From NCBI GenBank assembly GCA_030679615.1, contig JAUXSJ010000355.1, forward strand, positions 1 through 8,313: a stretch of DNA of 8,313 bases, read 5' to 3'. Shown here one piece after another: positions 1 to 7,039 of this stretch. The notes beneath the pieces were generated by a model. The model was given only the letters and a program-made list of their open reading frames with translations. It had not been told where the DNA came from and ran no database searches. This DNA is from Parachlamydiaceae bacterium. Its GTDB lineage: Bacteria; Chlamydiota; Chlamydiia; Chlamydiales; Parachlamydiaceae. Both the position numbers and the translations under genes were made by a program. Each line of letters starts with the position of its first letter. The first letter of the stretch is position 1.

Positions 1-45
1 AGGCTTTTTTATTCGATCGCGATAACTCCATCTACTTTTTGGAGT

Positions 46-70
46 GCGAAGGCCCTGCCTTCGCTTTTTT
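46..70 (+). terminator. Intrinsic terminator in left arm of repeat copy 1
   Basis: A perfect 8-bp stem, GCGAAGGC (46-53) with GCCTTCGC (57-64) around a CCT loop, is followed at once by six T residues (65-70). This is the classic rho-independent layout for transcripts arriving from the left on the plus strand. The gene it would serve lies outside the window. Confidence 0.65.
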
Positions 71-154
71 ATGGTTCGGATCCACATATGAATTTTTATA
101 GATTGAATTGATTGAGTCGAAAATGACACCGCATCATTTCAGTATTCTTTCTTG

Positions 155-180
155 AAAAAAAGCCAAGGCAGGGCCTTCGC
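155..180 (-). terminator. Intrinsic terminator downstream of the xseA-xseB-dxs-nadK operon
   Basis: Read on the minus strand, GCGAAGGC, loop CCT, GCCTTGGC and seven T residues form a hairpin with one internal mismatch. It lies about 70 nt past the nadK stop codon in the direction of transcription. It is the right arm of repeat copy 1, so the operon appears to borrow the repeat as its terminator. The stem mismatch makes it somewhat weaker than its partner at 46-70. Confidence 0.6.
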
Positions 181-248
181 ACTCCAAAATGGTATGATGA
201 AGTCATGTTGGCGATTGAATAAAAAAACTTTGTTAATTTAAGGTTGGA

Positions 249-1106
249 CTAAGAATGACTGGTTTTAAGGCGACCTTGCCATCCTAATTTTTCTCTAAGC
301 GTCGAGAAATAGTTTTTTTGATTTTCCAGACAAACAAGCTGAAAACGATTTTTAGAAGCAAAAACTGTTAACTTACAATGTGTGGGTAAAGTAAAATCTG
401 AAATCCCGTCATAATAAACTTCCACAGGCAATAAGGGATTTAGATATTCAAGGGTGATTTCTTTTTTTGGAAGGAGGACAATAGGTCGATTCGTAATCGT
501 ATGGGGACAAATAGGCGTTAAAACAAATGCATCTAATTCTGGCGTTAAGATAGGACCACCCGCTGATAAAGAATAAGCTGTTGATCCGCTTGCTGTAGAA
601 ACAATCATTCCATCAGCAGAAAATGTGTTGATATAAACACCATCGACATAAATTGCTAAATCGATCAAACAAGGATTTCTTGCTCGATGTATAGCGATTT
701 CATTCACTGCATGACAATTATCCCCTTTTGAGGTCTTACCTTCCATCATCATTCGATTTTGAATCGTAAATCGTCCTTCTAACAATAATTGTAAAGATGG
801 GTAAATATCATCCATAGGAATATCTGCCAAAAACCCTAGACTGCCTAAATTTATTCCTAATAATGGTGCAAGAATTTGAGGATGTCGATGGACTAATCTT
901 AGGATGGTTCCATCCCCACCTAAAGAAATGCGAAAATCAACCTGTTTAGGATCGATCGTTGAAAGGGGGATCGCATCTAAATTTAAAGCAAACGCGTCTT
1001 CAGAGGCTACTTTTATTTGATGATCTTTTAAAAAAGTTGAAATCTCAGCTGCAATTTTTAATGAATCGAGTTTCAATTCATTAGGAAATAATGCAATCAT
1101 TGTCAT
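249..1106 (-). CDS. nadK: NAD kinase
   Basis: This 285-aa cytoplasmic enzyme is predicted to phosphorylate NAD at the 2'-hydroxyl to give NADP. Visible family signatures are the GGDGT phosphate-binding motif (residues 63-67), GINLGSLGFLAD (84-95), the NE motif (135-136) and the long conserved block around STASGSTAYSLSAGGP (170-185). The length is normal for bacterial NAD kinases. The first ATG overlaps the dxs stop codon as ATGA, which suggests translational coupling. A second in-frame ATG two codons later (1098-1100) is an alternative start. Neither has a clear Shine-Dalgarno sequence, since the upstream bases are GGTTCCTTT. It is the last gene of the xseA-xseB-dxs-nadK operon, and its stop codon is followed by the repeat carrying a terminator. 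NADPH is used by the MEP pathway and other biosynthesis, so its coupling to dxs is plausible physiologically but not proven to be regulatory. Confidence 0.95.
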   Translation of the reverse strand: MTMIALFPNELKLDSLKIAAEISTFLKDHQIKVASEDAFALNLDAIPLSTIDPKQVDFRISLGGDGTILRLVHRHPQILAPLLGINLGSLGFLADIPMDDIYPSLQLLLEGRFTIQNRMMMEGKTSKGDNCHAVNEIAIHRARNPCLIDLAIYVDGVYINTFSADGMIVSTASGSTAYSLSAGGPILTPELDAFVLTPICPHTITNRPIVLLPKKEITLEYLNPLLPVEVYYDGISDFTLPTHCKLTVFASKNRFQLVCLENQKNYFSTLREKLGWQGRLKTSHS

Positions 1107-2998
1107 AAAGGAACCATCGATCGGATGCCAAAATGAGTCAATATATTCTTTGAAATTTTTTCTGGGGTTAATCCAATTTCATTTAATAATTCCTGATGAC
1201 TTCCATGATCTAAAAACGTTTCAGGAACACCTAAGTTTAGTACCTGTATATTTGAAAAACCTTGCCTCATTAAAAAATGATTAATAATGGATCCCATTCC
1301 TGAAATGACACTATGTTCTTCAATGGTAACAATTTTCTGATGTGTAAGTAATAAATGACAAATTAAATCGGTGTCTAAAGGTTTAACAAATACCGGATCT
1401 AACACAGTCGATTCAATTCCTTGTTCTTTCAATAATTCGTGAGTTTTAAGAGCAATTTGATTCATATGCCCTAAAGCAATAATTAAAATGCCTTCCCCTT
1501 CTACAAGAATTTCCCCTTTTCCTAATTCACGAGGTTGAAGTTCTTTGAATGCATCTTCTGTTGGAAGATTTGGATAACGGATAGCTGTTGGTCTTTTCCA
1601 AGAAAAAGCCGACTCCATTAGCTCCTTTAAAACCTGCCCATTTCTAGGCTGAGAAATCACCATGTTAGGCATCGCATTTAAAAATGAAATGTCATAAATT
1701 CCGTGGTGAGTTGAACCATCAGGACCTGAAATCCCTGCACGGTCGATTGCAAAAACCACAGGGAGTTCTTGCAAACAAATATCATGAAAAACGTTATCAA
1801 AGGCTCTTTGTAAGAAAGACGCATAAATGGAAGATACTACCTTCATTTTTCCGCCATAAGCAATGCCTCCACAAAAAGTCACTGCATGAGATTCAGCGAT
1901 TCCTACATCTATGCATCTGTCAGGAAATTTCTGCATAAATTCGTCCAAGCAAGATCCGGCTGACATTGCGGGGGTAACAGCAACAACACTTGGATCGTTT
2001 TCTGCCATTTTGAGAAGATGTGCTCCAAAAATTTTAGGAAAAGTCGGCTTAATCGAAGGATTTGGTAAAAATTTTCCTGTATCTCGGCTAAATGGTCGGG
2101 CACCGTGATAGGAAATAGGGTTTTTAATCGCTTCTTCCATGCCTTCCCCTTTTCTGGTTAAAACATGAATAATCACAGGCCAATTACAATCTTTGACACC
2201 CTCTAGAATTTGAATCAGTTTTTCGACATCATGACCGTCTACAGGACCAATATATGATAATCCATACTGTTCAAAAAAGGGAGCTGTGCTGACTAAATTT
2301 TTTAAAGACTCAGTCATTTTGTGACCTTTTTCAGCTAAAAGAGGACCACAACTTGGAATTTTTGATATCAAAGACTCTAATTCTTGATAAATCTTATTTG
2401 TCGTTGGATTACTTAAAAATCGACTTAAAATTTGAGTAATAGCGCCAACATTTTTTGAAATAGACATCGCATTATCATTTAAAATCACAATAAATTTTTT
2501 CAAATCTTTTTGAATATTATTTAAGGCTTCTAAAGATAATCCGCAGGTTAGAGTGGCATCTCCGATAATTGGAATGACATATTCTGAACGTTTAGTCAAA
2601 TCCCTGTTTTTTGCAACACCAAGAGCTAATGATAGAGCCGTCCCTGCATGGCCTGCATGAAAATGATCATAATTTGATTCTTTCGGATGCGAAAATCCAC
2701 ACAATCCTTTAAACTTACGTATTTGGTGGAATCGATCTTGACGTCCAGTTAAAAGTTTATGGACATACGTTTGATGGCTAACATCCCAAATGAATTTATC
2801 TTGAGGTGAATCGAATACATAGTGAAGAGCTAATGTTAGTTCTACAACTCCTAAATTCGAAGCTAAATGTCCGCCATTAATTGATAAAACTTCAATAATT
2901 CGATGACGAATTTCTTGAGCCAATTGTTCTAAGGAGGAGATGGGTAAATTTTTTAAATCGTCTGGAAAATGGATGGACTCTAATAAAGGTGTCTTCAT
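1103..2998 (-). CDS. dxs: 1-deoxy-D-xylulose-5-phosphate synthase
   Basis: This 631-aa protein is a thiamine-diphosphate transketolase-like enzyme. It condenses pyruvate with glyceraldehyde 3-phosphate to open the MEP isoprenoid pathway. The N-terminal domain shows the conserved His in GGHLASNLG (His44), WDVSHQTYVHKLLTGR (71-86), AGHAGT (115-120), the cofactor-binding block IIGDATLTCG (144-153) with LNDN (173-176), and YIGPVDGHD (249-257). The central pyrimidine-binding domain has DVGIAESHAVTF (364-375) with the catalytic Glu369, and SFLQRAFDNVFHD (394-406). A C-terminal transketolase domain completes a normal-length protein. The usual GDG of the cofactor motif reads GDA here, while the metal-binding Asp and Asn positions remain. 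It starts 8 nt after xseB and ends overlapping nadK by 4 nt, so it is an internal operon gene. Confidence 0.97.
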   Translation of the reverse strand: MKTPLLESIHFPDDLKNLPISSLEQLAQEIRHRIIEVLSINGGHLASNLGVVELTLALHYVFDSPQDKFIWDVSHQTYVHKLLTGRQDRFHQIRKFKGLCGFSHPKESNYDHFHAGHAGTALSLALGVAKNRDLTKRSEYVIPIIGDATLTCGLSLEALNNIQKDLKKFIVILNDNAMSISKNVGAITQILSRFLSNPTTNKIYQELESLISKIPSCGPLLAEKGHKMTESLKNLVSTAPFFEQYGLSYIGPVDGHDVEKLIQILEGVKDCNWPVIIHVLTRKGEGMEEAIKNPISYHGARPFSRDTGKFLPNPSIKPTFPKIFGAHLLKMAENDPSVVAVTPAMSAGSCLDEFMQKFPDRCIDVGIAESHAVTFCGGIAYGGKMKVVSSIYASFLQRAFDNVFHDICLQELPVVFAIDRAGISGPDGSTHHGIYDISFLNAMPNMVISQPRNGQVLKELMESAFSWKRPTAIRYPNLPTEDAFKELQPRELGKGEILVEGEGILIIALGHMNQIALKTHELLKEQGIESTVLDPVFVKPLDTDLICHLLLTHQKIVTIEEHSVISGMGSIINHFLMRQGFSNIQVLNLGVPETFLDHGSHQELLNEIGLTPEKISKNILTHFGIRSMVPL

Positions 2999-3004
2999 TC
3001 ATGT

Positions 3005-3008
3005 TCCT
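3005..3008 (-). promoter_or_regulatory. Ribosome binding site of dxs, overlapping the xseB stop codon
   Basis: On the minus strand the bases read TAGGAACATGAATG. AGGA sits 6 nt before the dxs ATG at 2996-2998 and shares bases with the xseB TAG stop (3007-3009). This fixes the dxs start and implies that ribosomes leaving xseB can reinitiate on dxs. Confidence 0.6.
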
Positions 3009-3282
3009 ATTGAGAAGAACTTTTATATTCTTGCGTGATGGGTTTTTCATCACTGCCGAGAGCTAATTCTCCGTTTCTATTTTTTATTAACACTTCAATT
3101 TTCTTTTCAGCATTAACCAATTGTTGATTACAAAAAGCGATTAATCCATCAGCTTCTTCATAAAGTTTTAATGACTCGTCTAAACTAATTGTTCCCGTAT
3201 TTAATCGATTTAGAATTTCTTCAAGTCGCACAAATGCTGATTCAAAAGTTGTAGTAGAATCGGAAGATGAATTAGATTTCAC
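3007..3282 (-). CDS. xseB: Exodeoxyribonuclease VII small subunit
   Basis: This 91-aa protein is the small helical subunit that assembles with XseA into exonuclease VII, which degrades single-stranded DNA from both ends. Residues 13-65 match the family pattern almost position for position: FESAFVRLEEILNRLNTG, then SLDESLKLYEEADGL, then FCNQQLVNAEKKIEVL, forming a predicted pair of helices. The length is typical. The start is GTG (3280-3282), because no ATG lies upstream in frame before the xseA reading or near the family's N-terminus. It overlaps the end of xseA by 11 nt and has no clear Shine-Dalgarno sequence, so translation is probably coupled to xseA. The serine-rich first ten residues and the tail after residue 70 are unconserved. 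Confidence 0.93.
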   Translation of the reverse strand: MKSNSSSDSTTTFESAFVRLEEILNRLNTGTISLDESLKLYEEADGLIAFCNQQLVNAEKKIEVLIKNRNGELALGSDEKPITQEYKSSSQ

Positions 3283-4615
3283 GGGAACGTACTTCGTTAA
3301 TTGTCACAAGAGCTTCCCCGTCGACTAGTAAAAGTCTGGCTTGCTCTCCCTTTTTTATATTTTGTACTGAATTTATAACGGAAGCGCTTTTTTCCGCAAA
3401 TAGAATACTGTATCCTTTTTGCAAAACATTTTTTGGATCGATCGCTTTCATTAAAATACTCAGGTGATCCAACTGTTGTTTCGATTTTTCTAAAAGATTT
3501 TTTATTCTTTGATTAATCATTTTTTCGTAGGTTAATAACCTATGTTTAAAATTTAAAATTTGATTAATTGGATTTAATGCCGAGGCTTGCCGGGCTCTTC
3601 CTTCTAACTGTTGTTTTTTACTTTGGATGAATTGTAATAATCGCTGATCAAAATCAACTCTAAAATCGTCCAATTTTTGCATTCTCCATTCGATCAATCC
3701 ATAAGGATGTAAGATCAATGGATGTTTAAGAATTCCTTGTAACCGAAATTGATTTTTTTGAATCGAATGAAATATGTTTTGTTGAATGCGTTTTTTAATT
3801 GTTGATAAATGATCAAGTTGTTGTTGTTTTTCAGCAATAACAATTTCAGCTGCTGCCGAGGGTGTCGGAGCCCTCACGTCTGCAACATAGTCTGCGATGC
3901 AATGATCCGTTTCATGACCAACAGCACAGATGATTGGAATTTGACTTCTAAAAATAGCTGTAGCTACCACTTCTTCATTAAAAGCCCAAAGATCCTCTAA
4001 ACTTCCCCCACCTCGACCCACAATAAGAACATCTGCAAGTTGATACTGATTAAATTGATCTATGGCTTTCGCAATTTCCTCTGCGGCTCCTTCACCTTGA
4101 ACTTTCACAGGATTTAAAATGAGATGAAATCCTGAAAATCGACGGGATAAAATATTTAAAATATCTTGTATTACAGCTCCTGTCGGACTAGTCACAACTC
4201 CAATTTTTTTGGGGAATTTTGGCAGGGGCTTTTTATGTATCGATTTAAACCAACCCATCTGATGCAATTTGATTTTACGCATCTCTAATATCTGTAATAG
4301 CTGACCCAAACCCATGTAAGAGAGCTCTCTAACAATAAGTTGATAATTCCCTTTTGGAGGATAAACGGTTAATTCGCCTTTAATCATTACCTGATCCCCA
4401 TTCTTAGGCATGATTTTCAAATTAACCGAATGACCTTTAAACATGACTGCACTAATTTGTGCATTGGAATCTTTTAAAGAAAAATACAAATGACCAGATG
4501 TTTGCAATTTATAATTGCTAATTTCGCCTTGAAGAATAATTGAAGGAAAGGTCGACTCTAAACTTAGTTTAATCGCATTGGTTAACTGTGTCACAGTCAT
4601 TATTTCAGCATTCAT
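3272..4615 (-). CDS. xseA: Exodeoxyribonuclease VII large subunit
   Basis: This 447-aa protein is the catalytic subunit of exonuclease VII, which acts with XseB in DNA repair and recombination. An N-terminal OB-fold (about residues 7-103) shows GEISNYKLQTSGHLYFSLKD (30-49) and ITVYP-like strands ending in KGNYQLIV. The catalytic domain carries IGVVTSPTGAVIQDIL (138-153), the hallmark VGRGGGSLEDLWAFN (199-213), AVGHETD (231-237) and ADVRAPTPSAAAE (245-257). A long Gln/Lys-rich helical region (about 260-395) is followed by the C-terminal LQKGYSI segment (about 404-410). The length matches the family. The ATG at 4613-4615 is preceded by only a weak purine run (AGAAAG); Met6 (4598-4600) is an alternative start. 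It is the first gene of the minus-strand operon. Confidence 0.96.
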   Translation of the reverse strand: MNAEIMTVTQLTNAIKLSLESTFPSIILQGEISNYKLQTSGHLYFSLKDSNAQISAVMFKGHSVNLKIMPKNGDQVMIKGELTVYPPKGNYQLIVRELSYMGLGQLLQILEMRKIKLHQMGWFKSIHKKPLPKFPKKIGVVTSPTGAVIQDILNILSRRFSGFHLILNPVKVQGEGAAEEIAKAIDQFNQYQLADVLIVGRGGGSLEDLWAFNEEVVATAIFRSQIPIICAVGHETDHCIADYVADVRAPTPSAAAEIVIAEKQQQLDHLSTIKKRIQQNIFHSIQKNQFRLQGILKHPLILHPYGLIEWRMQKLDDFRVDFDQRLLQFIQSKKQQLEGRARQASALNPINQILNFKHRLLTYEKMINQRIKNLLEKSKQQLDHLSILMKAIDPKNVLQKGYSILFAEKSASVINSVQNIKKGEQARLLLVDGEALVTINEVRSREI

Positions 4616-4705
4616 TTTACACTTTCTTTTTTTAGTCGTCTTTCAAACATGCTAATTGTTCATATTCGAGATTATTTCTCAAGTAGATTGCGACCAGTCA
4701 TCCTC

Positions 4706-4733
4706 GTTATAATCTGATTAGAAAGAACTTGAA
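4706..4733 (-). promoter_or_regulatory. Candidate sigma-70-type promoter for the xseA operon
   Basis: On the minus strand a TATAAC -10 box (4706-4711) lies 16 nt from a poor -35-like TTCAAG (4728-4733). This would start transcription near 4699, about 85 nt before the xseA ATG. The -10 matches 5 of 6 consensus bases and the -35 is weak. Such boxes arise easily in AT-rich DNA, so this is only a candidate. Confidence 0.28.
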
Positions 4734-4801
4734 TCTAAATTTTATGTTTTTGAAAGAGATCTATTTACAAACTTTAATTTATTTTAACAATCGTTAATTT
4801 A

Positions 4802-4830
4802 TTGATGCCATATTTCAGAAATAAAATAAT
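4802..4830 (+). promoter_or_regulatory. Candidate sigma-70-type promoter for the DUF818-like gene
   Basis: TTGATG (4802-4807) and AATAAT (4825-4830) are separated by exactly 17 nt, with 4 of 6 and 5 of 6 consensus matches. The predicted start near 4837 would give a leader of about 80 nt. A second, less convincing pair is TTTACA (4764-4769) with AACAAT (4786-4791) at 16-nt spacing. The whole 4616-4903 region is AT-rich and I saw no RNA gene or riboswitch in it. Confidence 0.35.
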
Positions 4831-4905
4831 TTTTCTTATTTAATTCTTTAAAAAATCTAAATTAAAGAAAAATAATAAAATTATAAAATATTGCTTAAAT
4901 TAAAT

Positions 4906-4909
4906 GGAG
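4906..4909 (+). promoter_or_regulatory. Shine-Dalgarno site that sets the start of the DUF818-like gene
   Basis: GGAG lies 6 nt upstream of the ATG at 4916-4918, which is ideal spacing. The earlier in-frame ATG at 4904-4906 overlaps this GGAG and has only AT-rich sequence before it. The second ATG is therefore the better start, shortening the longest reading from 672 to 668 residues. Confidence 0.65.
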
Positions 4910-4915
4910 TTAATA

Positions 4916-6922
4916 ATGAATAAAATTAAAGCAAATTTAAATGTTTTAAATAAAGAGTTTGAAAATTTAAAAGTTGAAACTGAGAAAGAAAAAATTCTCT
5001 CCTCCAAGATTCATAAACATCTTTTAAAGATTCAAAATAAAATTAATCAAACACATCAGCAACTTGATAAACTCGGCAATCGATCGAAACTTAAAAATGT
5101 CGCTGTAGTTCATGAGTTAAAAACTGAATTAGCAAATTTAAAATTAAATGTTCATTTTTTTCAATTGAAACTTCCGACTCATTTTAAAGCTAAAGAAACA
5201 AGAAATTTTTTAAAGAAGCAAATCGATTCTTTTTTTGGATTAATATTTAATACACTAAACTACCCGGTAAGAAAAGCCATTTTTTCAAAAGCAACATTAA
5301 AAAAAATACGTCCTACTCTTTCGCAAAAATTAAACCAACTTCAAAATCAACAAAGCAAAATTGAAAAAAAAATTTTATTACTAAACAAAAAATTATCTCT
5401 TTGCAAAAATCCTAAAAGAAAAAAATCCTTCGAAAAGAAAATAGAATTTTTAAATCTAAAAATTAAAGACCTTTATTTTAAAATCAAACCATTACAGAAA
5501 AAAATTCATCGTCATGAAGCCTGTGATGCTAAAAGTGACATGTTAAGACAATCTGCAAGGACTCTTGGGGGAGAAAGGGTAACCTTAACAACTTCTGATC
5601 ACGTCAACTTGGATGGATTATTTTTAGATGCCTTAGAATTTAGAAAAAATTTATCTAAAATAGGGTGTAATCATACAACATTGACTCAAGACAATCTTAA
5701 AATTAATGCATTGGTTTTAAGCAAAGAAAATTACCTTAATAATGGTGCAGAGTTAATGGATGCATTAAAATTATTTCATGCATTCGCTGAACCTAAAGAG
5801 CATGATTTAAGAAACATTCGCGCAGGATGGCAAATTGTTTATCATGAAAACCAAGTCTATATTATTTCTGATCATCAACTCCCTAAAAATCGATCCAAAG
5901 AACATCCTTTGTTTAAATTTAATTCTGAATTAGAACAGTGGGAAATTAAACAAGATGCTTCTCAATTGAATATTGGTTTTCCAGAATCCATTGACATTGA
6001 AAGCCCTGCAAAAAGTACAGTCATCATCTCTTCAGGAAGTACTGGTATCTATGAAATGAATAAAACTGAGGCGATGTTCTACCTGATACAAAATATGAAT
6101 GTGATGTTGTTTAATTTTAGAGGGCATAACTTAAGTCAAGGAACACCAACAAAAACGGGTTTAAAACTTGACATGGAATGTGCTTATCAATTTGTAAAAC
6201 AACGATCAAAACACCATGATAAACAAATTTTATTCAAGGCTTTATGTTTAAGTAGTTATATTGCAAGTTATATTGCAGCAAAGCATCCAGAAACGAATAT
6301 TATTATTGATCAAACCTACTCCAGTTTTAAAACTTTATTTAAAGAAACAGCTCAAAAAAAACTTAAAAAATGGTTTTCTAGCGACTCAAAAATTACTAAA
6401 AAAATGATTAAAATTTTAAGTTCACTTGCGTCTCTATTTGCTCCTAACATTAATACATCTAAATATTTTTCTAAAATTCGAGGAAAAAAAGCCATTTTTT
6501 ACTCAGCTCAAGATGAATTTGTAGGAATTAAACATGTAGAAGAGAATATGAAAGCTGTTTTTAAAGCTAAACAAGGACATCAGTTATTTGTAGCTGCTAT
6601 TCCAGGAAAGCATGCAACATCTATCGTGAGTGCCAAGGGTAGATCAAAAGATTTTTTTCCTGTAGAAAATCAAAAATTGATAAAAAAATGTAGTGATCTT
6701 TTAAAAATTTCTATGGCATTAAAAAATGAAATCAATAAAGAAATTGATTTAAACAAGAAAGAAGAAAAGCAAAAAGAATTAGAAAAAATGATGATTCAAA
6801 TAGAACTTGCATTGGATGAAAGACATCATTTTGATATGGCTAATTCGTTATTTTATAGCCAACTTCAATTAGGCTTTTTCTTGAAAAAAGCTGAGCTTTC
6901 AGATTCGATTATTAAAAATTAA
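4916..6922 (+). CDS. Coiled-coil protein with DUF818 (CHLPS)-like alpha/beta-hydrolase core
   Basis: The 668-aa product has no signal peptide or clear membrane segment. Numbering here is from the ATG at 4916. Residues about 1-95 and 130-200 are Lys/Leu/Gln-rich heptad-like helices predicted to form coiled coils. From about 215 the protein resembles the chlamydial CHLPS 43-kDa/DUF818 family: a leader strand ERVTLTTSDHVNLDGLFLDA (220-239), then the hydrolase strand-turn IISSGSTGIYE (370-380), LFNFRGHNLSQGTPT (398-412), the nucleophile-elbow position ALCLS (442-446), IIDQTYSSF (463-471), an acid candidate in AQDEFVG (Asp533) and a His in GKHATS (His566). A Lys/Glu-rich helical tail follows. The elbow is degenerate: GxSxG would be expected, but ALCLS is present, with Cys444 at the Ser position. 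It could be a Cys hydrolase, a pseudoenzyme or a structural or effector protein; its substrate is unknown. The gene is visibly richer in A+T and lysine codons than the operon beside it. It stands alone, divergent from xseA. Confidence 0.72.
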   Translation: MNKIKANLNVLNKEFENLKVETEKEKILSSKIHKHLLKIQNKINQTHQQLDKLGNRSKLKNVAVVHELKTELANLKLNVHFFQLKLPTHFKAKETRNFLKKQIDSFFGLIFNTLNYPVRKAIFSKATLKKIRPTLSQKLNQLQNQQSKIEKKILLLNKKLSLCKNPKRKKSFEKKIEFLNLKIKDLYFKIKPLQKKIHRHEACDAKSDMLRQSARTLGGERVTLTTSDHVNLDGLFLDALEFRKNLSKIGCNHTTLTQDNLKINALVLSKENYLNNGAELMDALKLFHAFAEPKEHDLRNIRAGWQIVYHENQVYIISDHQLPKNRSKEHPLFKFNSELEQWEIKQDASQLNIGFPESIDIESPAKSTVIISSGSTGIYEMNKTEAMFYLIQNMNVMLFNFRGHNLSQGTPTKTGLKLDMECAYQFVKQRSKHHDKQILFKALCLSSYIASYIAAKHPETNIIIDQTYSSFKTLFKETAQKKLKKWFSSDSKITKKMIKILSSLASLFAPNINTSKYFSKIRGKKAIFYSAQDEFVGIKHVEENMKAVFKAKQGHQLFVAAIPGKHATSIVSAKGRSKDFFPVENQKLIKKCSDLLKISMALKNEINKEIDLNKKEEKQKELEKMMIQIELALDERHHFDMANSLFYSQLQLGFFLKKAELSDSIIKN

Positions 6923-6933
6923 CTTTTTTTGCT

Positions 6934-6955
6934 CAACAGTCTGTTGTAATTTTTT
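6934..6955 (+). terminator. Weak intrinsic terminator after the DUF818-like gene
   Basis: CAACAGTCTGTTG (6934-6946) is a short palindrome (a 5-bp stem with a GTC loop). It is followed after three bases by six T residues (6950-6955), 12 nt past the stop codon. The stem is short and AT-balanced, so termination would be modest. It is also the left end of the outer inverted repeat at 6934-7500. Confidence 0.4.
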
Positions 6956-7039
6956 ACCACAGAGGTCACAAACTCGATTTTAGGTTTTTTATTTAATCGC
7001 CATGACTTGTCATACCTTTTGGAGCGCGAAGGCCCTGCC

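Larger units (their letters stand above)
1..229. repeat. MITE-like palindromic element, copy 1
   Basis: This is a non-coding element with inverted arms. The inner arms at 37-70 and 156-189 are reverse complements over 34 bp with one mismatch. The outer ends AGGCTTTTTTATTCGATCGC (1-20) and CGATTGAATAAAAAAACT (212-229) are looser inverted copies of each other. The centre (71-155) is not palindromic. The same arms, ends and centre recur in the same orientation at about 6982-7442; positions 98-130 are identical to 7321-7353 over 33 bp. The left end coincides with base 1, so the true boundary may lie outside the window. The element starts about 20 bp past the nadK stop codon. It encodes no transposase. 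That it moves like a MITE is inferred from its two-copy, terminal-inverted-repeat architecture. Confidence 0.8.

Noticed and set aside
1684..2108. Short open frames on both strands inside dxs
   Set aside because: They are shadows of the strongly conserved dxs reading frame and have no ribosome binding sites or recognisable domains.
3809..4000. 63-aa plus-strand frame inside xseA
   Set aside because: It runs antisense to the most conserved part of XseA (GRGGGSLEDLW to APTPSAAAE), so it is fully explained by that gene.
4688..4713. Plus-strand TTGCGA and perfect TATAAT as a promoter
   Set aside because: The spacer is only 14 nt and no extended -10 is present. The site is about 200 nt from the start codon. 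The 17-nt-spaced pair at 4802-4830 is better.
4616..4903. tRNA, small RNA or riboswitch in the divergent intergenic region
   Set aside because: No cloverleaf, no conserved aptamer-like stems and no GC-rich pairing were seen. The sequence is uniformly AT-rich.
4904..4915. Upstream ATG as the start of the DUF818-like gene
   Set aside because: It overlaps the GGAG Shine-Dalgarno sequence that is ideally placed for the ATG at 4916, and has no ribosome binding site of its own.
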